From positions 9,262,100 to 9,326,099 of the forward strand of contig NC_061081.1 of the NCBI RefSeq assembly GCF_021917145.1: 64,000 bases of DNA, written 5' to 3'. Shown one piece after another: positions 11,927-22,906 of this stretch; the first letter of the stretch is position 1; the number at the start of each line of letters is the position of its first letter. The notes below the pieces were generated by a model. It did not search any database and was not told the DNA's origin. It saw only the letters and a list, made by a program, of their open reading frames with translations. The stretch comes from Hypomesus transpacificus. Lineage: Eukaryota > Chordata > Actinopteri > Osmeriformes > Osmeridae. Made by a program: the position numbers and the translations under genes.

Positions 11927-14900
11927 TCCTCAAGTACACCAAAGGAGGGAGCAGTGATGTTAGGTTAATCCTGGATAGACGATTGGCCACCACTGTTATT
12001 CCCATAGTATTTATTTTGCACGTGCTCATGGCTGTTTTCTTTATCCATGATAAACTGTCTAGGGAATTTAGTTTACATAGTATCTGCACGTGTTATTGTT
12101 TTCTACAGAACTGCATGGAACTGAACAAAATTCCAGTAATAGTCCAAACAATACCTGTTATTATGTACTGTATAAACTTCAATTAAGGGTATTTCCTATT
12201 ATGAACTTAGATACTACCAGTGGGTTAACAAATATTAATGTTTAAATGTTTAGTCCTTGACCTGGATATATTAATGAGCAGAAAAACATGTTAGGTCTGG
12301 TTTGTGAAATGTAAGAGTCTTAGTAGGTGGAATAAGCTCATTGACTCTTAGAGACATTGTGGACAATTTGCCCTTGTGTGTGGACCCACAGTGGTCAGTC
12401 TGTTCTGTCTCCAATCTGGGACCTTTATGGAGGGTATGAAGAGAGTGTTAGCCAAATTACCCTGTGCTCTAGACAGGCATAGGATGAGAAGTAGCATTCC
12501 ACAGAGCAGATTACCTTGTAATCCCGTAGGCTTCAATTTTACGTTCATATTTTTACATCAAAAAACTCCTTTTGTGACACCTTGAATTTAAGCCTTTGAA
12601 CATTTAGTGCCCAGGGACCACCTTAGTCCATGAAATCAACCTACATAAAAGACACACGATTTAACAGCAATTTGCACATGAAGTGCAAAAACTCTCTAGT
12701 TTCAGAAGAGGTGATGGAAGGAGAGATGAAACCAGAAACAGATGGTGTCTTAATGAACTGTCATTGTTGTCAAAGCAGGTGTGCCATGTAAAAAATCACA
12801 AGGACTTTGATATCAACAGCTACAGAGTTTCAATAGTGTTTGGCAGTGGCTCAAGCCGGCCTGCAGTTTTAACAAAGACCACATTATTTACTTGATTGAA
12901 CCTAAAGTATACAAAGAAAGAGGCCAATTGAATTCCAGGCCTGCTCGTGAACTTCTAACCCCCGTTGGTAACCAAAACACATGGTTGGGGATATGATGGT
13001 CACTGACCATCTTGGAATTTGTAAGATGCTAATTACATGGGAGAAGAGAGGTCATTCTTTAGTCACATCCAATGCAGGTCAGGAGCTGACACCAACTGGT
13101 TATTGACGTGGAAAAAGACGTTGAAATGTTAACATAATATGGTGTTAAGAGTACATGTGGGCAGCCATTTTGCCATTGTCGTTCGTATTACTTGTATGCA
13201 AAAACAACAGTAAGTCTGTGTTTGACAGCAATAATGTTGGTCATACCACCTTCAGCTGAACAGGCTTACAGTCTTCGACCATCAGTTGAACTCTCAGCGG
13301 CATTAAAACAAACCTTTGACCTCCTTCCTGCCAGATTCATTCCATGGTCAAATGGACCCATTGTGGCCACCAGAGGATATTTTAACAAGGGGACTCTAAA
13401 CTTAAATTCCACCATTGCCACCAATAGAATTCTTAGCCAGCTTCTTTCTTGACCCCTGGAGTTAATGACTAAGAAACTCGTATGCCAGGTGAAAGCCAAT
13501 GGTTTAACCATCGCTAAAAAGGTTTTCTTACCACTAGGTGTCCTCCATGGCTAAACGTCAAATGGTTCATTGCACATTGTGGCTTGGCAGGTTTGTTCGC
13601 CGCATTGGCATCTGAATCCCCAGTCTATTTAACAGTATCTCCGTTATGTTTTCGTCTTTACTGTCTGTGCTTTATGTCCACGTCCTCTTGTTGTTGTATG
13701 CACTTCATGTTTACTGCTGAGTGGGCTTAATTTGGCACCTACAAGTTGTATGCTATCATAGCATCTTGTTTTAATAGTGCTTGATTTTATGAACATTGCT
13801 TTAATCCTTTTTCCACCTGACCTTGTTTTTGCTGTAAAAACACTGTAAATGTCAAAAAGCTTACTGTTAGAGGCGGTGGGTATTGACAAGAATACTCAAT
13901 ACCCCTGAATGTGTGAAAATTAAAAGAACCTTATTTAGTTATTTAGTTATTCAAGGTCTTCTCTCATGATTCGGATTGCCAGTGTACAGTAATGGACATA
14001 GAAAGGCCCCTGTTTGATTACATGCCATTTTTTTCATGTAGTATTTACAATATCTTTCTTAAAAACCTTGGGGTTTGAAACAGTGATTTCCCAACACAGA
14101 GCACACCAGCGTACGATTGGTTAGCCAGCGAGTGGCCTCACAGCACTTCATAGAGACAGGAGGGAAGGGAAGTGTTTTCCATCTGGTGTGTGTCTCAAGG
14201 AAGAAGAGGAGGAGAAGAAGGAGATGTAGGGCAGTTCAGCCAAAGTTCAGCGCTGTTTGGTTCACAGACCCTGCAGTTCAGTCTGAGGTCAGCCTGGCCT
14301 TATATCTGTCCTGCGCCTACTTCTCTCCCATAATAAAACTAGGTCAGAGAAAGGTAGCCAAGTGAGATTTATCACCCAGGTGCCCACAGGAGGTTCCACC
14401 TCGTATGCTACCGAGTCTACCTCATCCGTTTGTTTTGGTGTGGAGAGCCAAAGGCAGTCGGCGAGGGATGTTGGTGGGGTATGTCCTTCCAACATAGTTT
14501 GAAGGGGTTGAAAGACAGAAATCTGAATGTAATGCCACAACCTTCTGGGATTTCCACGTGTCCTGAAAAATGCAAACAACTATATGTTCCTTTGAAGGCA
14601 GAGTCATCTCCCAGGTCTGACCAAGAGGGCTGAAGCCTCTATCCCTGAAGCAAAGAACGCTGCACTGACCTTTTAATGGATGTTTTGAACTAGAAATCTT
14701 AGGGTGGCACACCAGAATTCACAGCCAAAACTGAATATTCAATAATTGTATTATGCTTTTGTAGTATAGGCTAGTTGAAAACCCCATCTCAGTCTGGGAG
14801 TTAAGAAATCATATGCTGTTTTACTTTGGTTTCTTATTTTACAATGAATGTTGCTAAATTATGATGTGCATAGACTAATATCAGTACAGTTATTAACATT

Positions 14901-14937
14901 TTGAGAAAATTATTGTAATATTCCAGATGTGACTCGG

Positions 14938-14938
<1 letters not shown>

Positions 14939-14970
<32 letters not shown>

Positions 14971-14982
14971 GGGAGGGGGGGG
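14939..14982. repeat. Poly-G tract
   Basis: A run of 31 G followed by a further G-rich stretch (GGGAGGGGGGGG), preceded by CGGC. It is a G-quadruplex-prone homopolymer. The apparent proline-rich reading frames on the opposite strand come only from this tract. Confidence 0.9.
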
Positions 14983-15260
14983 CACAGCCCCCCTTGGTGG
15001 GCGGCACAGTTGCTGGCATAGATGCAAGCACATTACATTACACACAAAGCAATTAAGTGCACTGAATGGTACAGACGTCAATTCAGTCTTTGTGATTTCT
15101 TAACCCTTGGAAATAAATCTTAGGTACGGCTTAGGTACAGGCTGATACAAGGTTTTGGAGACTTTGAACTTGTAACCTGAATACGGCAAGCCTCTCATTA
15201 CGGTGCACGTGCATTGTATATTTACAACAATGTATTTGAGGTATCAGTATAACTCTAATA

Positions 15261-15304
15261 TGTCTCTGCATGTCACACCAAGTGTCTCTGCATGTCACAC
15301 CAAG
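15261..15304. repeat. Perfect 22-base tandem duplication
   Basis: Two adjacent identical 22-base units (TGTCTCTGCATGTCACACCA plus AG), with no interruption. Confidence 0.9.
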
Positions 15305-17691
15305 TCATGGTGCCAAGTGTTCAATGTCATCTTGCCCTTTGTGTCACACATAGCTAGACCCAGAAGAGTTATGCAGATAGGCTACTGGTAAAGCGCTCAA
15401 GACAAAACAACAATACAGATTACAGTCTGAAGACGTGTATTTCTTGGACCTCAGATTCCTACAATGCGGGTTGTTGGTTCATTAACACAAACAGTTGTTT
15501 TTTTCCAAGTGAACTTAAATAAACTGGTGTCCCCCAAAGCTTGAGGACATAATCCATGACAATGTTCACTGTCTAACTGCCAGATGCAAATGGCCATCTG
15601 TTTCTATCCTAGAACTTAGCTGCAAATACATTCCACAGCCAATTAGATTGAAGAAGTTTATGCTGAAAAACATTATGTAGGCTAGGGATTACAATTCTTG
15701 ATAGATACATGTCTGGATTTCTCAAAGACAGGTTAAGCCTTTTACCAAAGGATCCATTATAAGATTTCTTACTAGTGTATGTATATATTTTATTTATTGT
15801 TCTTTTGTCTGGGTTTAAAGACGTGGCAGTACGCTACTGCATACCGCGCCAACATTTTCTTCCACACTTTGACGTCAGAAAAAGTACTCAGGACACAGTG
15901 CATTGTCTCCACAAGGGGACAACTGTGCCACATACGCAAGCACTGTTTGAGGGTTCCATTGATAATAGAAATGTCGCTTTTCTCCTCTTAGTTCCGTGCT
16001 AAGAGTTTTCTCTCTCCATTTCTCTTCACAATGTTAATTTCCTGTGAGAGAGTTATTCAAGGATGAAGGAGAAACGCTTAAGCCTGTTAAAAAAGCTGCT
16101 TTGTTTATTCTCAGAGCAGGAGACAGAAACGTGTTCAACCCCTAGGCAAAGGGAAACAAACAAATGTACACATTTTTACTGAAACAATAATAAGTGGTCC
16201 TTTAGGGCAGTTGCATATAATAACTTAGTTCAGATCAAATCACTTCATTGATTTTATTGACATTCACTATTTGTTGACATTCACTATTAATATGTGTCTC
16301 GATGCATCACAAACAAATTGTCATGCTGTTGCTGGATGAAAGGACCATTCCTTCTGTCATGGAGAATGTGGAACCTGTCAATCAAAAGCACCATGACCTA
16401 AAGCCTTTAGGGATGACTTGCTGTTGCCAAATCAGCATTGATGTATCTAGATCAAACACTCCATGGCTAACACAGTGTCCATCCACTCCACCTTCCTCAT
16501 TGATCTCTGTGGTTTAAGTTTAGCAGAGCTGGAGAAACACAAACTCACTCGCCAACCACTTCAGAGATGAGAAGAAGAAAGATTAGTGATGCGGATTTTA
16601 ATTATTTAAAAAGGGGGGTCAAGGTTTAGTTTGTGATCTTAATCCGCCTTGCTTGGCAGCTTGTAGTTCAGTATCATGCAAGCAGTGAAAGCTCAACGCC
16701 CACTAGTGGTTTCTAAGTGCAATCATGGCATTTCTTAGTGTTAGCCTTTTAAGGATTCAATAAGACCTATAAAATCATTTGACTGAAAAGAAAAGAAAGG
16801 AACCACAAATGTAACATTTCCTCTAACATACACATTGTTGCATTATTAATATTAAGATGAGAATTAGGTAGAACCCTTAATGGTATCAAAGATCAAAATG
16901 ATGCCAGACATAAGGAATTCAGAGGAAATCAATCACGTAGCCTGAAGTTGTAAGTTAGATTGGGAACTGTTTACTTTTCTGATTCATGTTCTGATGTTGT
17001 TGACAGACTGATAAAACGTCTGTCCGTGTTTGAAATAGAGATGTTATGTTGATGGTAATGATTAGCTCAAGAGAGAGGCTGTGGCACAGCCATTTACTGT
17101 TGAACCCATGACTCAAGTTAAATAGGAAGAGTATTTTCAGTGACTAAGCATTATAAACTAGGACTTTTCAAGCAGAATGATTGTTCACAGTGTTCAGTGA
17201 TACCTTTAAGAATACCTTATCAGTATATTACCACAGAATCTTTCAACATTACTTAAGGCCTGTTTATGCTTTGAGTACCCATAATTAATAATGCACAGTC
17301 CTTTCAACAAAAGGAAACATGATCAATACAAATAAGAATGTTATATCGCACACCCTGCAAATAACTACGATTGAAACAACTGTGGCTTGGTCATATATTG
17401 ATGTGGAAGTTTGTCATCAGTTGTATGGAATACATTGTAAACAGATATGCTTACCAATGTTTTTCAGACTTACTTGTAGTGTCATGAAACATCAAGACCA
17501 GCAGGTGACTTGCTGATTGGGTGACATTTGTTATTTCTAATGTCTTTATTGATTCCTATCCCCAAAAAATTGAATAGTGGACAGATGAGTCATAACGTTG
17601 TCCTAAACATTTTGCGGGGGAGGTTATGAGTGGGATGAGTAGAGATGTGTACACAAGGACTCTTTATCAGCAGGACTAAGGACCTTGATCG

Positions 17692-17699
17692 GATAAAAG
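17692..17699 (+). promoter_or_regulatory. TATA-like box of fgg
   Basis: GATAAAAG lies 68-75 bases upstream of the fgg start codon, which would place transcription start about 45 bases before the ATG. This suits a strongly expressed liver gene, but the motif is only TATA-like. Confidence 0.4.
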
Positions 17700-17766
17700 T
17701 AGCGGAGGGTCCGGAGATCCGTTCATTCTGCAACAGGTCAACACCACTAACGGTGGCCAAAGACAA

Positions 17767-20700
17767 ATGGCTCCATCACTTCTGTCAACAACAGTGGGAA
17801 TTTTAATGCTATTTTCCTTCTCCTCTGCTGTAAGTTAAATGTGTGAGGGTTTTTTGTCTGGGGGGCACTTGCGGGTGGTCAGCAGTGGGAGTCTAAAATG
17901 ATGTTCTGTTCTGTTTTTTGTTTTTTTCCTGTAGCAAATGAGAGGAGATGGGATTCCCAATCAGGCTTGTCCCCAGTCATGCACGCAGAGCGACCAATTT
18001 GTAAGTATGTTCACACACCTTGTGTGCCAATTTCTTGTGCAAGACTTCTTGAATGAAATAGATATGTTCAAATGTTAATTGGCTTTTCCCCATATGTTTT
18101 TCTCCACTTGGTGTTGAGAAGCTGCTCCAGAGTGACACTATGCTCGTACATGTAGTGTACAATGCACTCTCATCCCTTATGCCTTTTGACCAACGGCACA
18201 TGACGTGCTTTGAATGCAGGAATATATCCACACTAACTGTCAAAATACTAACAACTGTCCAACTATCAAACAGTTTGACAGCTCCCGACATGTCAAAACA
18301 CCACATGATCAGGAGTGCAGAAATGTATCCCCATGAGCTGGCAGAACACAGACATGTAGGTGGGTCCCATGGCCTTAGACCGCGTCTCGTCTGTTCCTCA
18401 TAGGGCACGTATTGCCCCACCACATGTGGGGTAGCCGACTACCTTCACAAGTACAAGCCAGAGATGGACCGGGACCTGGACGACATGGATAGGATGCTGG
18501 CTGACATAACCAATCAGACAAAAGGAGCCGAGGAAACGGTGATCTACATGAAGGACTCGGTCACGTCAGCCCAGAAGAGCTCCCAGCCTGGTAACTGAAA
18601 TGTATAATTTCATAGGGTTGCATGACTGTGCTGGGATAGTGGAAATTGAGAGAAATGTGGAATAGTCATTTACATAGCTGAAAATCACTTTTGTAACTGA
18701 GACTAATTGTACTTGACTTAAATTCAAGCTTTCCTTCTAAGGTGGGGTGTGTTTGAGTGTGTATGTGTGTGTGTGTGTGCAGATGGGCGGAAACCATAGA
18801 TTTTCACTTTGGCATTTTAGATCAGTACTTTAAGAAGTCATCAAGCATGCTGGATGATGTCCTGCGTTTTGAGAAGAGCATCATAACACAAGAAGAGCAA
18901 ATCAAGTAAGCCTCATCAGTATTCATCCCTTATGTATATTTCAAGTATCTGAATGCATTCAAAGGCCTTTAGAGAACAGTAGTATGGCTGCACAGGCTAT
19001 ACTGGTACATAATTTACATTTACATTTATGCATTTAGCAGACGCTTTTATCCAAAGCGACTTCCAAGAGAGTGCTTTACAAAAGAGCATAGGTCACTGAT
19101 CATAACAACGAGGTAGTCCCAAACATTGCAAGCAGCCAAAACATGAAGCATACATTGTGAAAAACTAAACAAGTGCCAAAAGGGAAGACCCATAAGAGCA
19201 TGCAGTTATACAAGTTACAAATTAAAACAACATGAACCACAAAAAAGTGCATTTGTACAGAATTTAGATTTTAAAAAGTACTGCTCCCACAATATTAAAT
19301 TCAATGTAAGAAATATATTCACTTAGCAGACGCTTTTATCCAAAGTAATGTACAGGAGGGGATTTGAGACCTCTTGATCAAATGGTCTATCACAGAGCTG
19401 TACCCATCCTCCTCTCAAACAAATAAAGTGATACCTAGCATAATGAAATCTATTACATCTTTTTTTAGTGAACTTCTATCTGCATTAGATTCCAACAAGA
19501 GGGCAATGTTGGATCTCAAACAGCTGTCCGTCCAACTGGAACAGAAATGCAAAGAGCCATGCAAGGACACTGTTGAGATAAAGCCTACTACTGGCAAAGG
19601 TAAAAGCAGCAACAACCTACAGGTCACTTCCATTTTGCAAGAGCTCTCTTAGAGTTCCCCTCATCTGATTTAAATAAATGTTTCGAGAACCAATCGAAAT
19701 GTTTGATTTATTTGGGGACAAAATAATTTGCTCCTTGTTAAATGAGTAGAATGCACTCTTTGTGCATGGCACGCCATTTGCCAGAGGATTCGCTCAAAAA
19801 TGGCAGAAGGGTCCATTTAAAGTAACAACATACAGTGGTTGGAGTCTGAAATCTAAACTATCTTAATCTGAACTATTCATCAGTCATCTCACAACTCACA
19901 TTGTCTATTTGACTCCAGATTGTCAGGATATTGCCAACAAAGGAGCCACTGCTAGTGGGCTGTACTATGTGAAGCCAGTGAAGGCCACAGAGAGTTTCGT
20001 GGTCTACTGTGAGATTGACACTTTTGGACGGGGCTTCACTGTCCTGCAGAGGGTAGGTGACATCTCCACCAACATGTATTGGTTGAAGAACAAAAGCGTA
20101 ACAGCGTAACCCATATGTTCACCCTCTCTTTGTCTATAGAGACGTGATGGAAGTGTGGACTTCAGCAAGGATTGGATACAGTACAAGGAGGGCTTTGGCT
20201 ACCTCTCCCCTGATGACACAACCGAGTTCTGGCTGGGCAATGAGAAGATCCATCTACTCTCCACCCAGTCCTCCATCCCCTATGTGCTTCGGATAGAGCT
20301 TGTTGACTGGGAGGGGAACAAAAAGTATTTACTGCTATCACAGTATCTGTACACCAGTGTATCATGGGAATTTGTATTTATTGTATTCATGTACCATGAA
20401 TATCTGTGATATATTTTCTTTTGTTTTTACATGGATAAAAAGCTACCTTCCAACCTCCAGTTACTTTAAAGTAAGTTTCAGTGTCCATTCTTTAATTTCA
20501 TTGTCTTCATCTTTGCCTCAGGTATGCCGACTATGCTATGTTCAAAGTTGGGCCAGAGGTTGACATGTACCGCCTTACCTATGCCTACTACCACGGAGGT
20601 GATGCTGGCGATGCATTTGACGGTTTTGACTTTGGCGATGACCCCAGCGACAAGTTCTACACTTCGCACAATGGCATGCAGTTCAGTACGGCCGAAAAGG

Positions 20701-21303
20701 ACAACGACAAGTTCCAGGGCAACTGTGCCCTCCAGGACGGGTCTGGGTGGTGGATGAACCGGTGCCACGCCGGCCACCTCAATGGCAAATACTACACGGG
20801 TACGTACTCTACCCACATGGCTCCAGTGTGTAATCATCCATACTTCATCTTCAATAGTCTGTTATCAAAGATGTTTCGATGTCAGTAATGAAGGCTACAG
20901 GCAGGTGACAACAGCCTTATATGGAATACAATGTGATTTAGTTTTAACCACACAAGGACTTACATGTGCACATCTGAAATTCATGTATGTGTTTTAATCA
21001 CATGTAAACGTGTGTGCACATGTGAAATTCATGTAGTTTTGGTTTAAACGCATTGGACTATGGAATCTCACAACCCATTTAATAATATGACAACCTTGTT
21101 TTGCTCCTGCCCTAGGTGGGAAGTACACAGAGAAGGATGCTGGCGAGTTTGGCTATGACAACGGAATCATATGGGCCACTTGGCATTCTCGCTGGTACTC
21201 TATGAAGGAAACCACAATGAAGATCATCCCCATTAACAGGATTGTGGGTGGTGAAGGGCAACAGTCTGGGGTCAAACAGTTTGGAGGACTGGGAGACATC
21301 TAG
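17767..21303 (+). CDS. fgg: Fibrinogen gamma chain, 9 exons, 438 aa
   Basis: Secreted plasma subunit of fibrinogen; its globular C-terminal domain provides the 'a' polymerisation pocket and factor XIIIa cross-linking site. Exons: 17767-17829, 17935-18000, 18404-18590, 18821-18905, 19469-19599, 19919-20052, 20140-20324, 20522-20799, 21116-21303. The frame stays open throughout. As I recall the human gene, exons 5-8 (131, 134, 185 and 278 bases) match its exon sizes. Residues 1-21 are a signal peptide. YCPTTC (Cys47/Cys51) and CKEPC (Cys161/Cys165) are the two disulfide rings bracketing the coiled coil. The fibrinogen C domain starts near residue 178 and keeps [12 protein letters not shown] (calcium site), [15 protein letters not shown] and GYDNGIIW (knob pocket). 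The tail [17 protein letters not shown] keeps the QQ donors, a Lys acceptor and a GDI end comparable to the mammalian AGDV. Oddities: RGD at residues 24-26, and CPQSC where mammals have adjacent CC. The exon 7 donor (GTATTT) is weak. Confidence 0.96.
18747..18779. repeat. (GT)n microsatellite in fgg intron 3
   Basis: Imperfect GT repeat, interrupted once by GTAT, 42 bases before exon 4. Confidence 0.85.
19013..19345 (+). repeat. Dispersed fish repeat in fgg intron 4
   Basis: Begins with ACATTTATGCATTTAGCAGA followed by CGCTTTTATCCAAAGCGAC, a motif I know to be abundant in many teleost genomes. A second, shorter copy of the core (CTTAGCAGACGCTTTTATCC) lies at its 3' end near 19321. About 250 bases of it closely match the copy at 51060-51315 inside dchs2. 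I cannot assign the family (SINE or other non-autonomous element). Confidence 0.8.
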
Positions 21304-21556
21304 AAATACATTAAAGGTTTTTTGACTGCCATGCCTCTCACTGTTGCTGGGCCTACATACACTCATATAATCATTAAATACACTCATGTTTCTCCTATCT
21401 TATAATATATTTTTGTGAATTACTTGGACCTGATCTTCATCTCATTGCAATTACACAATCCAACTTTGGTATACATGTCCTTTGTGTCTTGTTGAGAACT
21501 TGTGAATGCTGAATTTGCATGTTCTTCTAGAACTAAGTTTGGTTGGATTTTGACTT

Positions 21557-21562
21557 AATAAA
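21557..21562 (+). other. Polyadenylation signal of fgg
   Basis: AATAAA about 255 bases past the fgg stop codon, followed by a T/G-rich stretch. An earlier ATTAAA near 21310 is a possible alternative. Confidence 0.6.
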
Positions 21563-21599
21563 TGTTGTCTTTTCTTAATGTATGATGATTTTGGCATTT

Positions 21600-22700
21600 T
21601 TGTTTTCACTTGTGGTGATACTACAGCTATAAACTATTAAACAAGGGTATACTGATTCTTTTAATTTCTAATAACTTGTCAGATTCACTGCACCAGAACT
21701 TAAGCATACAATCCTCTACAGTGGAAAGCATTTTCATGAATAAAATAAAGTCAAAACATAGTACACTATGCTTTTATTAATTGACTATCACATTTTCTTC
21801 CCTTAGTTTAAAGATAAATGGCATATCTGCCTTGCATGACGAATGAACTAACAGAGTCATTAATCTCAGTCTGCACCCACACAGACAGGCTTTCAAAGAA
21901 ATGAAAAGGCTTGCCTTTCAAATGTAAATATATCAGATTTAAAATCCCTTAAAATTAATTTGTCTGTGGATGTCATTGCATAAAGTAAAATGGCATATAT
22001 TGTAATTGTGACCCTCTGAACTAATCTTACAGATGGAAGTTGATGACAAATGAGACATTTTGTCCAGAAGACACTATGGATGTCGTAAAGGACTGCACAG
22101 ACACGGTGAGATTTTTTGTGGGTGTGTGCATGTATGGGGGTGTATTTGTGAACAACGAGTACATCAAATGTGTGTCCAAACTGGACTTCTTTTAAGTCAA
22201 TATATCCCAATAGACGCTTGTTTGGCAGAGGTCAACCAAAATATGAGTACATGTTATTCATTGATGTGTTGAGTAATCTGAAAAAAAAAATATTACAGTA
22301 CCATAAGGAAGTAATGCTTGAACTGATTCAATCAGTCAATTCGAACCATCAGAACAATATTGCAGTATGGAAATGATTGTTTGATTGCATCATACAGAAA
22401 AAATATCAACTTTATCAATGAACTTTGCTCGACAAACACCATAGTGTCACACAGAACAAGAAATACTGACATCCAAATAGACACTTTGGACTGTTTTCCT
22501 TCTGAGCTGGTTGGAGTTTTATCACAAGACTTTATTTGTATCCAGTGAATGCAATACTATACAATTAAGTAGAACAAAGAATAAATAATTTACTGTATTC
22601 ATTTAGCAGACATATTTTATAACTTAAAGAAAGAATTATGTGTAATGCTGTACCATGATTATTTCAAATGCCATCTATGGATTTTAGCCAACTTTGGCCT
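21600..22700. other. Short spacer between fgg and plrg1
   Basis: A/T-rich with no recognisable exon. In tetrapods this position holds FGA and FGB. Here the fgg-stop to plrg1-start gap is only 1.6 kb, too short for either. A worn fragment of the dispersed fish repeat core (ATTCATTTAGCAGACATATT) is at about 22599. Confidence 0.6.
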
Positions 22701-22743
22701 GTAGATGGCGTTTTTCCTCTTCGTCTCAAGGCTGATTCACTAA

Positions 22744-22786
22744 CCCGGAAAGGATAGTCAACTAGAATTCTGTTTACATCCGGTAC
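22744..22786 (+). promoter_or_regulatory. TATA-less plrg1 promoter with two ETS-like sites
   Basis: CCGGAAAGG near 22746 and ACATCCGGT near 22776 are ETS-type cores in opposite orientations. A small CpG-rich patch (CTCGCGCCGC) follows and no TATA box is visible. This is typical of housekeeping genes such as splicing factors. Called from motif and position only. Confidence 0.4.
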
Positions 22787-22906
22787 AGTCAGCCCTCGCG
22801 CCGCAAGAACTTGTGCTTAGTTTTGAAGCACAGTTTATATCGTTGAATTCTTTATTTTAATCCTCAGAATTAGCCGAATATTGCAGTTGGATAATTTGGC
22901 ATAAAG

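Larger units (their letters stand above)
11960..17690. other. 5.7 kb gene-free region between lrat and fgg
   Basis: This is the shared upstream region of two divergent genes. I found no exon of a recognisable family on either strand. It holds a 31-base G run (about 14.94 kb), a 22-base perfect tandem duplication (15.26 kb) and ordinary A/T-rich sequence. Liver enhancers for fgg or retinoid-responsive elements for lrat could lie here, but I could not pick out any. Confidence 0.5.

Noticed and set aside
14834-15081. Proline-rich reading frames on the minus strand
   Set aside because: They are produced entirely by the poly-G tract and have no other coding signal.
17977-18423. 148-codon minus-strand frame across fgg
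   Set aside because: It runs through fgg exon 2, intron 2 and the start of exon 3 in antisense and matches no known family.
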